A stretch of DNA of 64,000 nt, from the NCBI GenBank assembly GCA_031213475.1, contig JARUPZ010000020.1, forward strand, positions 7,907,207 through 7,971,206, given 5' to 3'. The notes under the pieces are model-generated. The model was not told where the DNA came from. It saw only the letters and a list, made by a program, of their open reading frames with translations, and did no database searches. Of the stretch, positions 22,245 to 34,200 are shown piece after piece. The position numbers were made by a program, and so were the translations under genes. Within the stretch, counting starts at the first letter, position 1, and each line of letters starts with the position of its first letter. This DNA comes from Nereocystis luetkeana (lineage: Eukaryota > Sar > Phaeophyceae > Laminariales > Laminariaceae).

Positions 22245-23206
22245 TTTTCATACGAGCAGTGCGGGTGCTGTGCCGCAAAAAGTAATCCACTGCTGCACGC
22301 TTTTGTACTGTAAAATATCTGATATAGTACGTATGCGAATGGAAACGCGAAGTACAAAAGTTTTCTTTCGGTTCGTGCGACGATGGACGTTCAATCTCGA
22401 CATAGACTCAGCCCACGGCCAACCCGCTTGATGGCGGGCAAGACCAACTAGTATAGATGACGGGCTCGAAGAAATCAGGTGGATTAATGTTCTAGGGGGC
22501 AAGAGCTTCCCGGCGGCGTCCTACGGTATCCTCCCAAACCTGAAAAAAAAACATTTTTCGCCATTCGAGACGGATGCATTTTTTTTCATACGTAATGCGG
22601 GTGCTGTGCCGCAAAAAATAGTCCACTGCTGTTATACTGTAAAATACTTGCTATATTATGGGAATGGAAACGCGAAGTACAAAAGTTTTCTTTCAGCTCG
22701 TGCGACGATAGACGCTCGATGTCGACATAGACTCAGCCCACGGTCAACCCCCTGGGTGGCGGGCAAGATCAACTAGTATAGATGACGGGCTCGAAGAAAT
22801 CAGGTGGATCCATGTTCTAGGGGGCAAGAGCTTGCCGGCGGCGTCCTACGGTATCCTCCCAAACCTGGAAAAAAAACATTTTTTGCCATTCGAGACGGAA
22901 TCATTTTTTTTCATACGTATTGCGGGTGCCGCAAAACGTAGTCCACTGCTGTTGTACTGTAAAAGACCTGCTATAGTATGCGAATGGGAACGCGAAGTGC
23001 AAAAAAAACTTTCAGCTCGTGCGACCATAGATGCTCGATCTCGACATAGACTCGCCCACGGCCAACCCGCTGGGTGGCGGGCAAGATCAACTAGTATAGA
23101 TGACGGGCTGGAAGACATCAGGTGGATCCATGTTCTAGGGGGCAAGAGCTTGCCGGCGGCGTTCTGCGGTATCCTCCCAAACCTGAAAAAAAAAAATGCC
23201 AGTCGA
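22245..23206. repeat. Tandem triplication, ~320-bp unit
   Basis: Three copies with a spacing of about 325 and 319 bp; the landmark 'tcgacatagactc' is at 22,397, 22,722 and 23,041. Each unit has an A-run (AAAAAAAA) and 'ggatccatgttctaggggg' or a close variant. The flanking word 'caccagcagccaat' occurs on both sides (22,117 and 23,257). No conserved frame across the three copies was seen. Confidence 0.85.
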
Positions 23207-23499
23207 GACGGATACAGTAGTACTCGTCGTCATTTTTTCCCCTCTATTTTGTGCGCACCAGCAGCCAATGCGCTGCACTGAGGGTAGGACAAAAGCGTCC
23301 GAGCCAACTCTGACTGCCTTTCTTCGGTCTGGCGGCGGAGAGATGTTCCGAGTCAACTCGTCTTGGTATTTTGTACTTCACAATGTGACTGCTGCTGGTG
23401 GTGTTGCTGCTGTGCCGCCGCTGCTGTAGTCCAGACGCGTAGGTATCCACCGAGAGGTGCGCACCCAGTGCGCTTCTTTTGGTCTCCAGGCCCAAACCC

Positions 23500-23690
23500 G
23501 CACGGTGGTATGGGATATGGGATATGTTGGTGGTATGGTATATGGGAAAAACACAATGTGGTATGGTATATGTTGACGGTATGGTACGGGAAAAAGACAG
23601 TATATGGTATGGTACGTTTGCGGTATGGTACCATGGTACGGTATGGTGGACGTGCTATATGGCTAAATTTGCCTGGTGGTATGATACGTT
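23500..23690 (+). repeat. Degenerate GGTATG-rich tract
   Basis: Irregular repetition of GGTATGG/GGTATATG/GGTACG over about 190 bp; a decayed satellite-like tract without a clean period. Confidence 0.75.
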
Positions 23691-23944
23691 TCAGTATATA
23701 GGCCCGTAAGGATCGAATACGTCGTAAGAATATCATCTGTAACGAGCTTATATATCGGCTATTGGAAAGTGTTCGAAAATATAAGCCTTGCGGATAGACA
23801 AACAGACCAACAGACAAACAGACAGGCAGACATACAGACATATTTGCATTTACCAAAACAGAGACTCAGTTCTATAAACTGAGAATACTCCGTGTAGATC
23901 ATGGGGCACATATAAATGTAGTACGGGTCCGAGTACGTACGTAC

Positions 23945-24859
23945 TTAAATTTCGGAACAACTTGGACTTGTGCAACAAAAAGAACAGACGGCGAGCTCTC
24001 GATATGGTTTATGAAAGCTGCAGCGTCCACCGCCCGCATGATCACTGCACGAGCGCAGGTGAGGCTCCGCCCGGTGCATAGCAGGCCGGCGGGCATGTTC
24101 GCGCATGGATCGACCGAAAACGTCACCGCCTCGCGATAAAAGGTCCCAACCCTGCCCATGTGTAGATCGCAGGGTCCAAAGAGGTAATTATCCCGCCGGG
24201 ACGGTAAAAAACAGTTTATGGCGAGCCTGTGATAAATGCATGAAATCCTCAAGAAAACACACGCGCGCGAAACACGGCTTGGGCACGGCCGAGGCCGCCC
24301 ATGACAGAGTGGGCAAAGTAGGGGTCGGCGAGCACGATGAGGCAGTTTCGGGCCGAGAGGTGCACCTCATCGCGAGGTATCGCGAAAATGGCTCAAAAGC
24401 AAAGAAATGCGCAGACTCGCTCACGGCGAAGCACCGACAATGTCCTACATGTATCTATTTATGTACAGCAGTGCAGTACTTCGTCTGATGCCCAAAATAC
24501 ACTGCTTTGATCAAGTGAAATATTTGATGCCCAATCTATCATAGCCACTTAAGAGTGGAACAAATGGTATGCGATGCCCAATCATACGCAACTTTTAGAG
24601 TAAACAAATGCAAAAAGAAAATCCAGTTTTTTCTCCAACACACACATTCCAAACGCACGCTTCTCTCTACGCCAGTATTTCCGGCACCTGCTTACGTCGC
24701 AGGATGGCCCTCTGTACAGGTAATACAACTTGTTTGTTCTTGCGCCGTGCGTTTCGTTGTGGCCGCAGCGATTCGCGGCTGGTCTACTTTCAATATTGCG
24801 GAGAAGATATCGTTCATTCCCTCTCTGATACTCGTATCATATGATACGTACATCGCCTC
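23945..24859 (-). CDS. Minus-strand gene fragment, two phase-matched exons, family unknown
   Basis: Exon 24,859-24,718 (acceptor GTGACAG, donor GTACAG, exit phase 1) joins 24,391-23,945 (acceptor TTTTGAG, entry with 2 bases, donor GTACGT). Peptide landmarks: SIREGMNDIFSAILKVDQP; EVHLSARNCLIVLADPYFAH; FYREAVTFSVDPCANMPAG; ARAVIMRAVDAAAFINHIES. The second exon changes frame by one base near 24,254, in an A4 run (T4 on the coding strand); one more T would restore a single frame. A further block at about 24,845-24,950 (core EEDGNAFWGAPETP) is open in a different frame and may be the real upstream exon, with a second frame break. Either an indel-bearing assembly or a young pseudogene. No domain is recognised. 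It could also be a 3' part of gene B, which has the same orientation. Confidence 0.45.
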
Positions 24860-25137
24860 CTGTCACCGGGCTCGACGAAAGCATCACTGATTCAGAGACG
24901 GACGGGGTCTCCGGAGCGCCCCAAAATGCATTTCCATCCTCTTCTGCTCGTGTTCAAAGCAGTGTCGAGTTCGCGAAGCTTGATCATGTTGAATGACCTA
25001 CTACAATAGAATAACCAGGTATCATGTGTCGTCTTGGGGAAAACAAGCATACCGGTGCACACGTATTCCACCACATACCAGGAACCAGGTAGTAGGTATT
25101 CCAAAGAGCACCAACAACCGTCCCCAAGTTAAGCGCT

Positions 25138-25385
25138 ACCACCACCACCGCAAGCTAAGCACCACCAGCAGCAGGACCTTGTCGCTGCTGGCTGTGGTGG
25201 TGATTGTAGTTCCTTCTACTTTGTTGTGGTGGTGGTGGTGGGCATCTGTGCTCACTGGAAAACCAGGTACGTATCAGGTACAAGGTACCAGCAAGGTACC
25301 AGACATGGACATCCTCACCACCGCCACTAGGTGACCAGCAGCAGCAGTGGTGGTGGTTGCTGCAACTGGTTGTGGTGGTGATGGC
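25138..25385. repeat. ACC/GGT triplet tracts in alternating orientation
   Basis: CACCACCACC (about 25,138), GGTGGTGGTGGTGG (about 25,225), CACCACCGCC (about 25,317) and GGTGGTGGTT (about 25,348) alternate in strand. The interval 25,261-25,305 repeats the word CAGGTAC several times. The tracts can pair with each other as hairpins. Confidence 0.7.
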
Positions 25386-25399
25386 GATGGACACGTGTA

Positions 25400-26560
25400 C
25401 GTTACCTGTTGTCGTGGTCGTTTTCAAATTATAACTGCGGAAAAAGGTTATTGCACTGATGCGCATCGCTTAACCACGAAAGCGGTGCCCCAAGACTATT
25501 GCACAATTATAGGGTTAACTGAGCGCTTTCGCTTCAACAAAACGAAAAAAACAAAATATCCGCCACCCCACTATACTTCTTCGAGACCAGATAAGGGGGA
25601 TGTGTTCTTCAGGGGGTATACTGAAACCTAAATATGGCTCGTCGAATTCGATTCCAGGCCATGGTTAAAAAGTTTCAAACAGGCCACCGAAAAGCACGAA
25701 ATGTTTACAGCAGTCATACACGAGGACACTGACCACATTCGTATTTTTCAGGAAGCATTCTGATAAACAGGCATCATCGTATTGGTCCCGGCCTCTGGCG
25801 GCATGGAACACTATGATTATAACCGAAGCATGATTTGGTCGTGAAATAAAAACGCGGATGGGGGGGAAATCGAGACCCCCTTTCCCTAAGACCTAAAACC
25901 ATTTTTTGCTTTTGTCTTCAAACATGCTTCCTGCCACGTATACACCAGGTATATATGTTTGTATCCGCCATATTCACTCCTACCAGCCTCTGCCCCCTTA
26001 TACTGTGTTCTTCCATTTGTTTCTCAAGCCCCTTCATTCAATTTAATTCCAACCTCGCACATTCGCTTCAAAGCTAACTCCTTCACTGTGAACCTACCGC
26101 CGTGGGGGCGGGGGGTGGCGTTATTCCCTAGTTATAATATGGGCGTTCAGATCCATACGTATCTATTTGATGTGCAGTCACTACGCACTGGCACGAGTAT
26201 CTTAGTTTGGATATTCAGGTAAATGCAATACGCGGATAGGGCGCAAGTAGGCCTGACTCATAGTACGGTCTATTGTATATACAATGCATCACACCACTTG
26301 TGCCATATCTCTTCACAGAGACCGAGCCTCGACACATGCATCATGCATTCAGGTTATGAGCCTCGCATTTTGATCTATACATCGACAACCACCACAGAAC
26401 GACATCTCCCTGAGTTAAAAAAAATCTACAATAATTCTGGATGAAATTTGTCAGGTTTTCAAGTTCGGATGAACAGGATTTTCCTCCAACAATCAGAAGA
26501 TCAGCAGCGACCCGACGGTATCGATATACACTTTCATCAAGCTCGTACGACAGGGTTACT
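25400..26560. other. No confident gene; one exon-like block
   Basis: On the minus strand about 26,560-26,450 reads TLSYELDESVYRYRRVAADL and follows CTGCAG, which could be an exon acceptor. No donor or partner exon was found. The rest shows no coding signal. Confidence 0.35.
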
Positions 26561-26572
26561 GCAGGGAGGACT

Positions 26573-27112
26573 GTTTTCACGCTTTCACGCGTAAAGCAGG
26601 TAAGGAGACTGCTGGTGCGCATTCGCGCGCGTAGCACGTGCTAGTAAGGAGTCCGGTTTCACGCTCTCACGCGCGAAGCTCGTTCTCGTACGCGCCAACA
26701 TGGTTTTCACGCTGTAGGCGCAAAAAGGCGTAAAACGACTATGTGCTGTGCCCTCACAGGCAAACCTTTGTTTTCAATCCTGCGGTGAAACTGTATGCGC
26801 GAAACACGTCACAGAACTATTCTGCTCATCACACCCAAGCCACTATAGCTTCCTCAATGCTTCCACGCCGTTTCGTACGAAAAACGTTACAAGACTGCTT
26901 CTACGCCATCACAAGCCAAGTGAGTGCTAAGCCAGTTTTCACGCCATCGAGCGCGAAGTAAGGCAAAAGCCACATTTTCAAGCCAGGTCATTGACGAATC
27001 GGCTACTCAGCGTATTATCGAGAGAACCTCCTCCCGTCTATACGAGGTTTTCACGCTTCTACGGGGCGTTCACGTCCAGCAACGTTTATCCCGCTTTCAC
27101 GCGGGAGGCACG
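26573..27112 (+). repeat. Degenerate TTTTCACGC...GCGCGAAG motif array
   Basis: Eight occurrences (about 26,573, 26,655, 26,702, 26,784, 26,860, 26,932, 27,045, 27,088) of a TTTCACGC word. Most are followed 4-10 nt later by GCG or CGCG and a GAA or AAA. Spacing varies from about 43 to 113 bp and the sequence between motifs is not conserved, unlike a classic tandem repeat. Confidence 0.55.
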
Positions 27113-27564
27113 GAAAGAGACTAGGATGAGATACTCTTAACAGATGAAATACTCTCAACAATACCCATGCGTAACGGGTTTTCGCTCACAGCCATAGGGC
27201 GTCTGCATGTGTGTATGAGTAGCAGTAGTGATCTGTTCACACAGCACAAAGCCAAAGTTATCGACTTCAAAGTTTCTTTGCACCCATAAGCTTGATGAGG
27301 GGATCGCATGTCCTTGCACACAATCAGTTTCCGTGTAGCGTGCACAGAACGAATAATCTTTTGAAAAATAGCGAAAATCCATTTGTTTTGTCGTGAACGT
27401 ACAAATATCGTACACAGGCACAGGTCATGTCTGCGTCGCACCTGCATGCACTTTTGCTATTACCAGATCCATACTCTGGGTTGTCGGTCCAGACCAAGCG
27501 TCAAACACAAGTGGAAGGTATATTGGGATGCAAGGACGAGTTGTTGTCCAAACAACGAACAAAC

Positions 27565-28292
27565 CTGGATTATCGAATGCTCTTCATCGTCCAAGCCAAT
27601 AGCGTGGAGGTTGCGTTTGATGGGGTCGACCAAGACCATCAATTCCTTGGTGATCCTCATTTGCCCTGGACACAAGGCATGAAATTTCACACAGAGCGAG
27701 GTATCGCGTACGTTGTGGTTACATCGCTCTTCCCCGGAGTACATATACGTGACCAGGAGACAAAATAATGGGTGCTCACGATATTTGCCAATTTTACAGT
27801 GAAAAATAGTGCCGCAGGCAGTACTTGTTCACGTTTCTTCAGGTACTCGGTCCTACAGTACCACAAACAACACGGGCAGCAGTGTGACGACAACCTCCAC
27901 CTAGTCCCAGCCGTCATCATCACCAACAACACATCGTGCCTCCACAAGTCTTATTCAACGCAAGGCCTGCTATCTGTTGCAAGGATGAAACTGTTACCTC
28001 TACAGGTATTAGTCATAGACGCTTCTGCCGCTGCCACAGCTGGCTGGGAGGTACTTCACAACACCGTCTACTACTTGCACCACCCCAGCCAAGCACTTAT
28101 AGCACACGGTCAAATACCTTGCCAGGTGTTCATGACCAAATTGTGGTCAAGAAACAGCCGGAAGCCTTGCTGAGCCATGGTGCACATCTGGAACTTCTCA
28201 CGCGAAGGAGCGAGAAGCTGCCCTTCCAATCGAGCGGGCAGTGACGCGGGATCAAAGCATGTGAGCGGGATTATATCCCAAACGAAGGACAC
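27565..28292 (-). other. Representative PA14 module (unit 1): X exon 28,118-28,292, Z exon 27,565-27,665
   Basis: X: acceptor GCGCCAG, 58 codons plus one base, donor CAAG|GTATTT. Z: acceptor TGTGTCCAG, two bases plus 33 codons, donor CAG|GTTTGT (GTGTGT in some units). The intron inside a module is about 450 bp and between modules about 680 bp. In unit 10 the acceptor is TAG instead of CAG and still valid; the same change makes a stop on the plus strand, which argues that the plus frame is not the coding one. An alternative acceptor exists for a longer Z exon (to 27,823) with an extra 67-bp exon (27,924-27,990), also phase-compatible, but the short form fits PA14 better. Confidence 0.6.
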
Positions 28293-31200
28293 CTGGCGCG
28301 GCGCGATCGTACGGACCAGGGGTGGGAGGGGGGGTAGGCGGCGAGTTATTGGAGAGGAGACGTCAGAAGTAGTAATGGTTCATACGACACGCGACACCGC
28401 CTGCCTCACAAGAAGAAACATCGAAAAATGATATTTTACAGCAAGCAGGACGACAGTGATTCGCGAGGGAGAGAGAGAAGGGAAGGACATTTGTATGCAA
28501 GCAGCATCGGCGAACAAGAAAGACGCAGACTGTGAAATGTTCGTGTTCGATAGATAAGGACTAAACTGAGTGACTCCAACGCCTTCTTGTCCAATATTAT
28601 ACCCGGTATGAGGCGGCCGTAGGTCGCTCAGAGACCGGAAATACTTACCAAATATCAAACGTACCACGCTGCCGACACACGGTTCGCATATTCATGTTTG
28701 CGCGATATTTAGTCGGTCCGTCCTTAACTTAGTGCCGAATACGTTGTAGCCTGCACAGAACTAAGAAGCTTTTGAAAAATAGCGAAAACCCATTTGTTGC
28801 GAACGTACAAATATCGTACACAGGCACAGGTCATGTCTGCGTCGCACTTGCACGCACTTTTGCTAATACCAGATCCATACTCTGGGTTGTCGGTCCTGAC
28901 CAAGCATCAAACACAAGTGGAAGGTATATTGGGATGCAAGGACGAGTTGTTGTCCAAACAACGAACACACCTGGATTATCGAATGCTCTTCATAGTCCAA
29001 GCCAATAGCGTGGGAATTGCCTTTGATGGGGTCGACCAAGACCATCAATTCCTTGGTGGTCCTCATTTGCCCTGGACACAAGGAATGAAATTTCACGCAG
29101 AGCAAGGTATCGCGTACGTTGTGGATATATTGCTCTTCCCCGGAGTACATGTACGTGACCAGGAGACAAAATAATGGGTGCTCACGATACTTGCCAATTT
29201 TACAGTGAAAAATAGTGCCGCAGGCAGTACATGTTCACGTTTCTTCAGGTGCTCGGTCCTACAGTACCACAAACAACACGGGCAGCAGTGTGACGACAAC
29301 CTCCACCTAATCCCAGCCGTCATCATCACCAACAACATATCGTGCCTCCACAAGTCTTATTCAACGCAAGGCCTGCTAACTGCTGCAAGGATGAAACTGT
29401 TGCCTCTACAGATATTATTAAATAGTAATAGACGCTTCTGCCGCTGCCACAGCTGGCTGGGAGGTACTTCACAACACCGTCTACTACTTGCACCACCCCA
29501 GCCAAGCACTTATAGCACACGGTCATATACCTTGCCAGGTGTTCATGACCAAATTGTGGTCAAGAAACAGCCGGAAGCCTTCCTGAGCCATGGTGCACAT
29601 CTGGAACTTCTCACGCGAAGGAGCGAGAAGCTGCCCTTCCAAACGAGTGGGCAGTGACGCGGGATCAAAGCATGTGAGCGGGATTATATCCCAAACGAAG
29701 GACACCTGGCGCGGCGCGATCGTACGGACCAGGGGTGGTAGGGGGGGTAGGCGGCGAGTTATTGGAGAGGAGACCTCAGAAGTAGTAATCGTTCATACGA
29801 CACGCGACGCCGCCTGCCTCACAAGAAGAAACACCGAAAAATGATATTTTACAGCAAGCAGGACGACAGTGATTCGCGGAGGGGGTGGGAGGGGAGGGGC
29901 ATTTGTATGCAAGCAGCATCGGCGAAGAAGAAAGATACAGACTGTGAAATGTTCGCGTTCGACAGGGAAGGACTAAACTGAGTGACTCCAACGTCTTCTT
30001 GTCCATTATCATACCCGGGTATGGGGCGGCCGTAGGTCGCTCAGAGACCGGAAATACTTACCAAATATCAAACGTACCGCGCTGGCGACACACGGTTTGC
30101 ATATTCATGTTTGCGTGATATTTAGTCGGTCCGTCCTTAACTTAGTGCCGAATACGTTGTAGCCTGCACAGAACTAACAAGCTTTTGAAAAATATCGAAA
30201 ATCCATTCGTTTTGTTGTGAACGTACAAATATCGTACACAGGCACAGGTCATGTCTGCGTCGCACCTGCACGCACTTTTGCTAATACCAGATCCATACTC
30301 TGGGTTGTCGGGCCAGACGAAGCATCAAACACAAGTGGAAGGTATATTGGGATGCAAGGACGAGTTGTTGTCCAAACAACGAACAAACCTGGATTATCGA
30401 ATGCTCTTCATAGTCCAAGCCAATAGCGTGGAAGTTGCCTTTGATGGGGTCGACCAAGACCATCAATTCCTTGGTGATCCTCATTTGCCCTGGACACAAG
30501 GCATGAAATTTCACGCAGAGCAAGGTATCGCGTACGTTGTGGATATATTGCTCTTCCCCGGAGTACATATACGTGACCAGGAGACAAAATAATGGGTGCT
30601 CACGATATTTGCCAATTTTACAGTGAAAAATAGTGACGCAGGCAGTACTTGTTCACGTTTCTTCAGGTACTCGGTCCTACAGTACCACAAACAACACGGG
30701 CAGCAGTGTGACGGCAACCTCCACCTAGTCCCAGCCGTAATCATCACCAACAACATATCGTGCCTCCACGAGTCTCATTCAACGCAAGGCCTGCTAACTG
30801 CTGCAAGGATGAAACTGTTACCCCTACAGATATTATTAAATAGTCATAGACGCTTCTGCCGCTGCGACAGCTGGCTGGGAGGTACTTCACAACACCGTCT
30901 ACTACTTGCACCACCCCAGCCAAGCACTTATTGCACACGGTCAAATACCTTGCCAGGTGTTCATGACCAAATTGTGGTCAAGAGACAGCCGGAAGCCTTC
31001 CTGAGCCATGGTGCACATCTGGAACTTCTCACACGAAGGAGCGAGAAGCTGCCCTTCCAATCGAGCGGGCAGGGACCCGTGATCAAAGCATGTGAGCGGG
31101 ATTATATCCCAAACGAAGGACACCTGGCGCGGCGCGATCGTACGGACCAGGGGTGGTAGGGGGGTAGGCGGCGAGTTATTGGAGAGGAGACGTCAGAAGT

Positions 31201-34200
31201 AGTAATGGTTCATACGACACGCGACACCGCCTGCCTCACAAGAAGAAACATCGAAAAATGATATTTTACACCAAGAAATATAGTGATTCGGGAGGGGGGG
31301 GGGAGGGGGGGGGGACATTTGTATGCAAGCAGCATCGGCGAAGAAGAAAGACGCAGACTGTGAAATGTTCGTGTTCGACAGATAAGGACTAAACTGAGTG
31401 ACTCCAACGCCTTCTTGTCCAATATCATACCCAGGTATGAGGCGGCCGTAGGTCGCTCAGAGACCGAAAATACTTACCAAATCTCGAACGTACCGCGCTG
31501 CCGACACACGGTTTGCATATTCATGTTTGCGTGATATTTAGTCGGTCCGTCCTTAACTTAGTACGTTGTAGCCTGCACAGAACTAACAAGCTTTTGAAAA
31601 ATAGCGAAAATCCATTTGTTTTGTTGTGAACGTACAAATATCGTACACAGGCACAGGTCATGTCTGCGTCGCACCTGCACGCACTATTGCTATTATCATA
31701 TCCATACTCTGGGTTGTCGGTCCTGACCAAGCATCAAACACAAGTGGAAGGTATATTGGGATGCAAGGACGAGTTGCTGTCCAAACAACGAACAAACCTG
31801 GATTATCGAATGCTCTTCATAGTCCAAGCCAATAGCGTGGGAGTTGCCTTTGATGGGGTCGACCAAGACCATCAATTCCTTGGTGATCCTCATTTGCCCT
31901 GGACACAAGGAATGAAATTTCACGCAGAGCAAGGTATCGCGTACGTTGTGGATATATTGCTCTTCCCCGGAGTACATATACGTGACCAGGAGACAAAATA
32001 ATGGGTGCTCACGATATTTGCCAATTTTACAGTGAAAAATAGTGCCGCAGGCAGTACTTGTCCACGTTTCTTCAGGTACTCGGTCCTACTGTACCACAAA
32101 CAACACGGGCAGCAGTGTGACGACAACCTCCACCTAATCCCAGCCGTAATCATCACCAACAACACATCGTGCCTCCACAAGTCTTATTCAACGCAAGGCC
32201 TGCTAACTGCTGCAAGGATGAAACTGTTACCTCTACAGATATTATTAAATAGTCATAGACGCTTCTGCCGCTGCCACAGTTGGCTGGGAGGTACTTCACA
32301 ACACCGTCTACTACTTGCACCACCCCAGCCAAGCACTTATAGCACACGGTCAAATACCTTGCCAGGTGTTCATGACCAAATTGTGGTCAAGAGACAGCCG
32401 GAAGCCTTCCTGAGCCATGGTGCACGTCTGGAACTTCTCACACGAAGGAGCGAGAAGCTGCCCTTCCAATCGAGCGGGCAGTGACCCGTGATCAAAGCAT
32501 GTGAGCGGGATTATATCCCAAACGAAAGACACCTGGCGCGGCGCGATCGTACGGACCAGGGGTGGGAGGGGGGGTAGGTGGAGGGGTATTGGAGAGGAGA
32601 CGTCAGAAGTAGTAAGGGTTCATACGACACGCGACACCGCCTGCCTCACAGAAGAAACATCAAAAAATGATATTTTACAGCAAAAAATGTAGTGATTCGG
32701 GAGGGGGGGGGGAGGGAGGCACGTGTGTATGCAAGCAGGATCGGCGAACAAGAAAGACGCAGACTGTGAAATGTTCGTGTTCGACAGATAAGGACTAAGC
32801 TGAGTGACTCCAACGTCTTCTTGTCCAATAGTGTACACCCAGGTATGAGGCGGCCGTAGGTCGCTCAGAGACCGAAAATACTTACCGAATACCAAACGTA
32901 CCGCGCTGCCGACACACGGTTCGCATATTCATGTTTGCGTGATATTTAGTCGGTCCGTCCTTAACTTAGTGCCGAATACGTTGTAGCCTGCACAGAACTA
33001 ACAAGCTTTTGAAAAATAGCGAAAATCCATTTGTTGTGAACGTACAAATATCGTACACAAGCACAGGTCATGTCTGCGTCGCACCTGCATGCACTTTTGC
33101 TAATACCAGATCCATACTCTGGGTTGTCGGTCCTGACCAAGCATCAAACACAAGTGGAAGGCATATTGGGATGCAAGGACGAGTTGTTGTCCAAACAACG
33201 AACACACCTGGATTATCGAATGCTCTTCATAGTCCAAGCCAATAGCGTGGGAGTTGCCTTTGATGGGGTCGACCAAGACCATCAATTCCTTGGTGGTCCT
33301 CATTTGCCCTGGACACAAGGCATGAAATTTCATGCAGAGCAAGGTATCGCGTACGTTGTGGATATATTGCTCCTCCCCGGAGTACATATACGTGACCAGG
33401 AGACAAAATAATGGGTGCTCACGATATTTGCCAATTTTACAGCGAAAAATAGTGCCGCAGGCAGTACTTGTCCACGTTTCTTCAGGTGCTCGGTCCTACA
33501 GTACCACAAACAACACGGGCAGCAGTGTGACGACAACCTCCACCTAGTCCCAGCCGTAATCATCACCAACAACATATCGTGCCTCCACAAGTCTTATTCA
33601 ACGCAAGGCCTGCTAACTGCTGCAAGGATGAAACTGTTACCTCTACAGATATTATTAAATAGTCATAGACGCTTCTGCCGCTGCCACAGTTGGCTGGGAG
33701 ATACTTCACAACACCGTCTACTACTTGCACCACCCCAGCCAAGCACTTATAGCACACGGTCAAATACCTTGCCAGGTGTTCATGACCAAATTGTGGTCAA
33801 GAGACAGCCGGAAGCCTTCCTGAGCCATGGTGCACATCTGGAACTTCTCACACGAAAGAGCGAGAAGCTGCCCTTCCAATCGAGCGGGCAGGGACCCGTG
33901 ATCAAAGTATGTGAGCGGGATTATATCCCAAACGAAAGACACCTGGCGCGGCGCGATCGTACGGACCAGGGGTGGTAGGAGGGGTAGGCGGCGGGGTATT
34001 GGAGAGGAGCCGCCAGAAGTACTAAGGGTTCATACGACACGGGACACCGCCTGCCTCACAAGAAGAAACATCGAAAAATGATATTTTACACCAAGAAATA
34101 TAGTGATACGGGAGGGGGGGGGGAGGGAGGGAGGGACATTTGTATGCAAGCAGCATCGGCGAACAAGAAAGACGCAGACTGTGAAATGTTCGTGTTCGAC

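Noticed and set aside
27427..27768. A 113-codon plus-strand frame (MSASHLHALLL...) repeated in every array unit
   Set aside because: It is stopped by TAG in unit 10, overlaps the minus-strand exon on the other strand, lacks splice logic, and matches no domain. The base change that stops it leaves the minus-strand splice acceptor valid.
27924..27990. A 67-bp extra exon plus a 259-bp form of the Z exon in each unit
   Set aside because: Phase-compatible, but the added residues (Cys-rich, no PA14 fit) break the domain. The short Z exon with acceptor TGTGTCCAG gives the PA14 pattern directly, and gene A lacks the AG needed for the extra exon.
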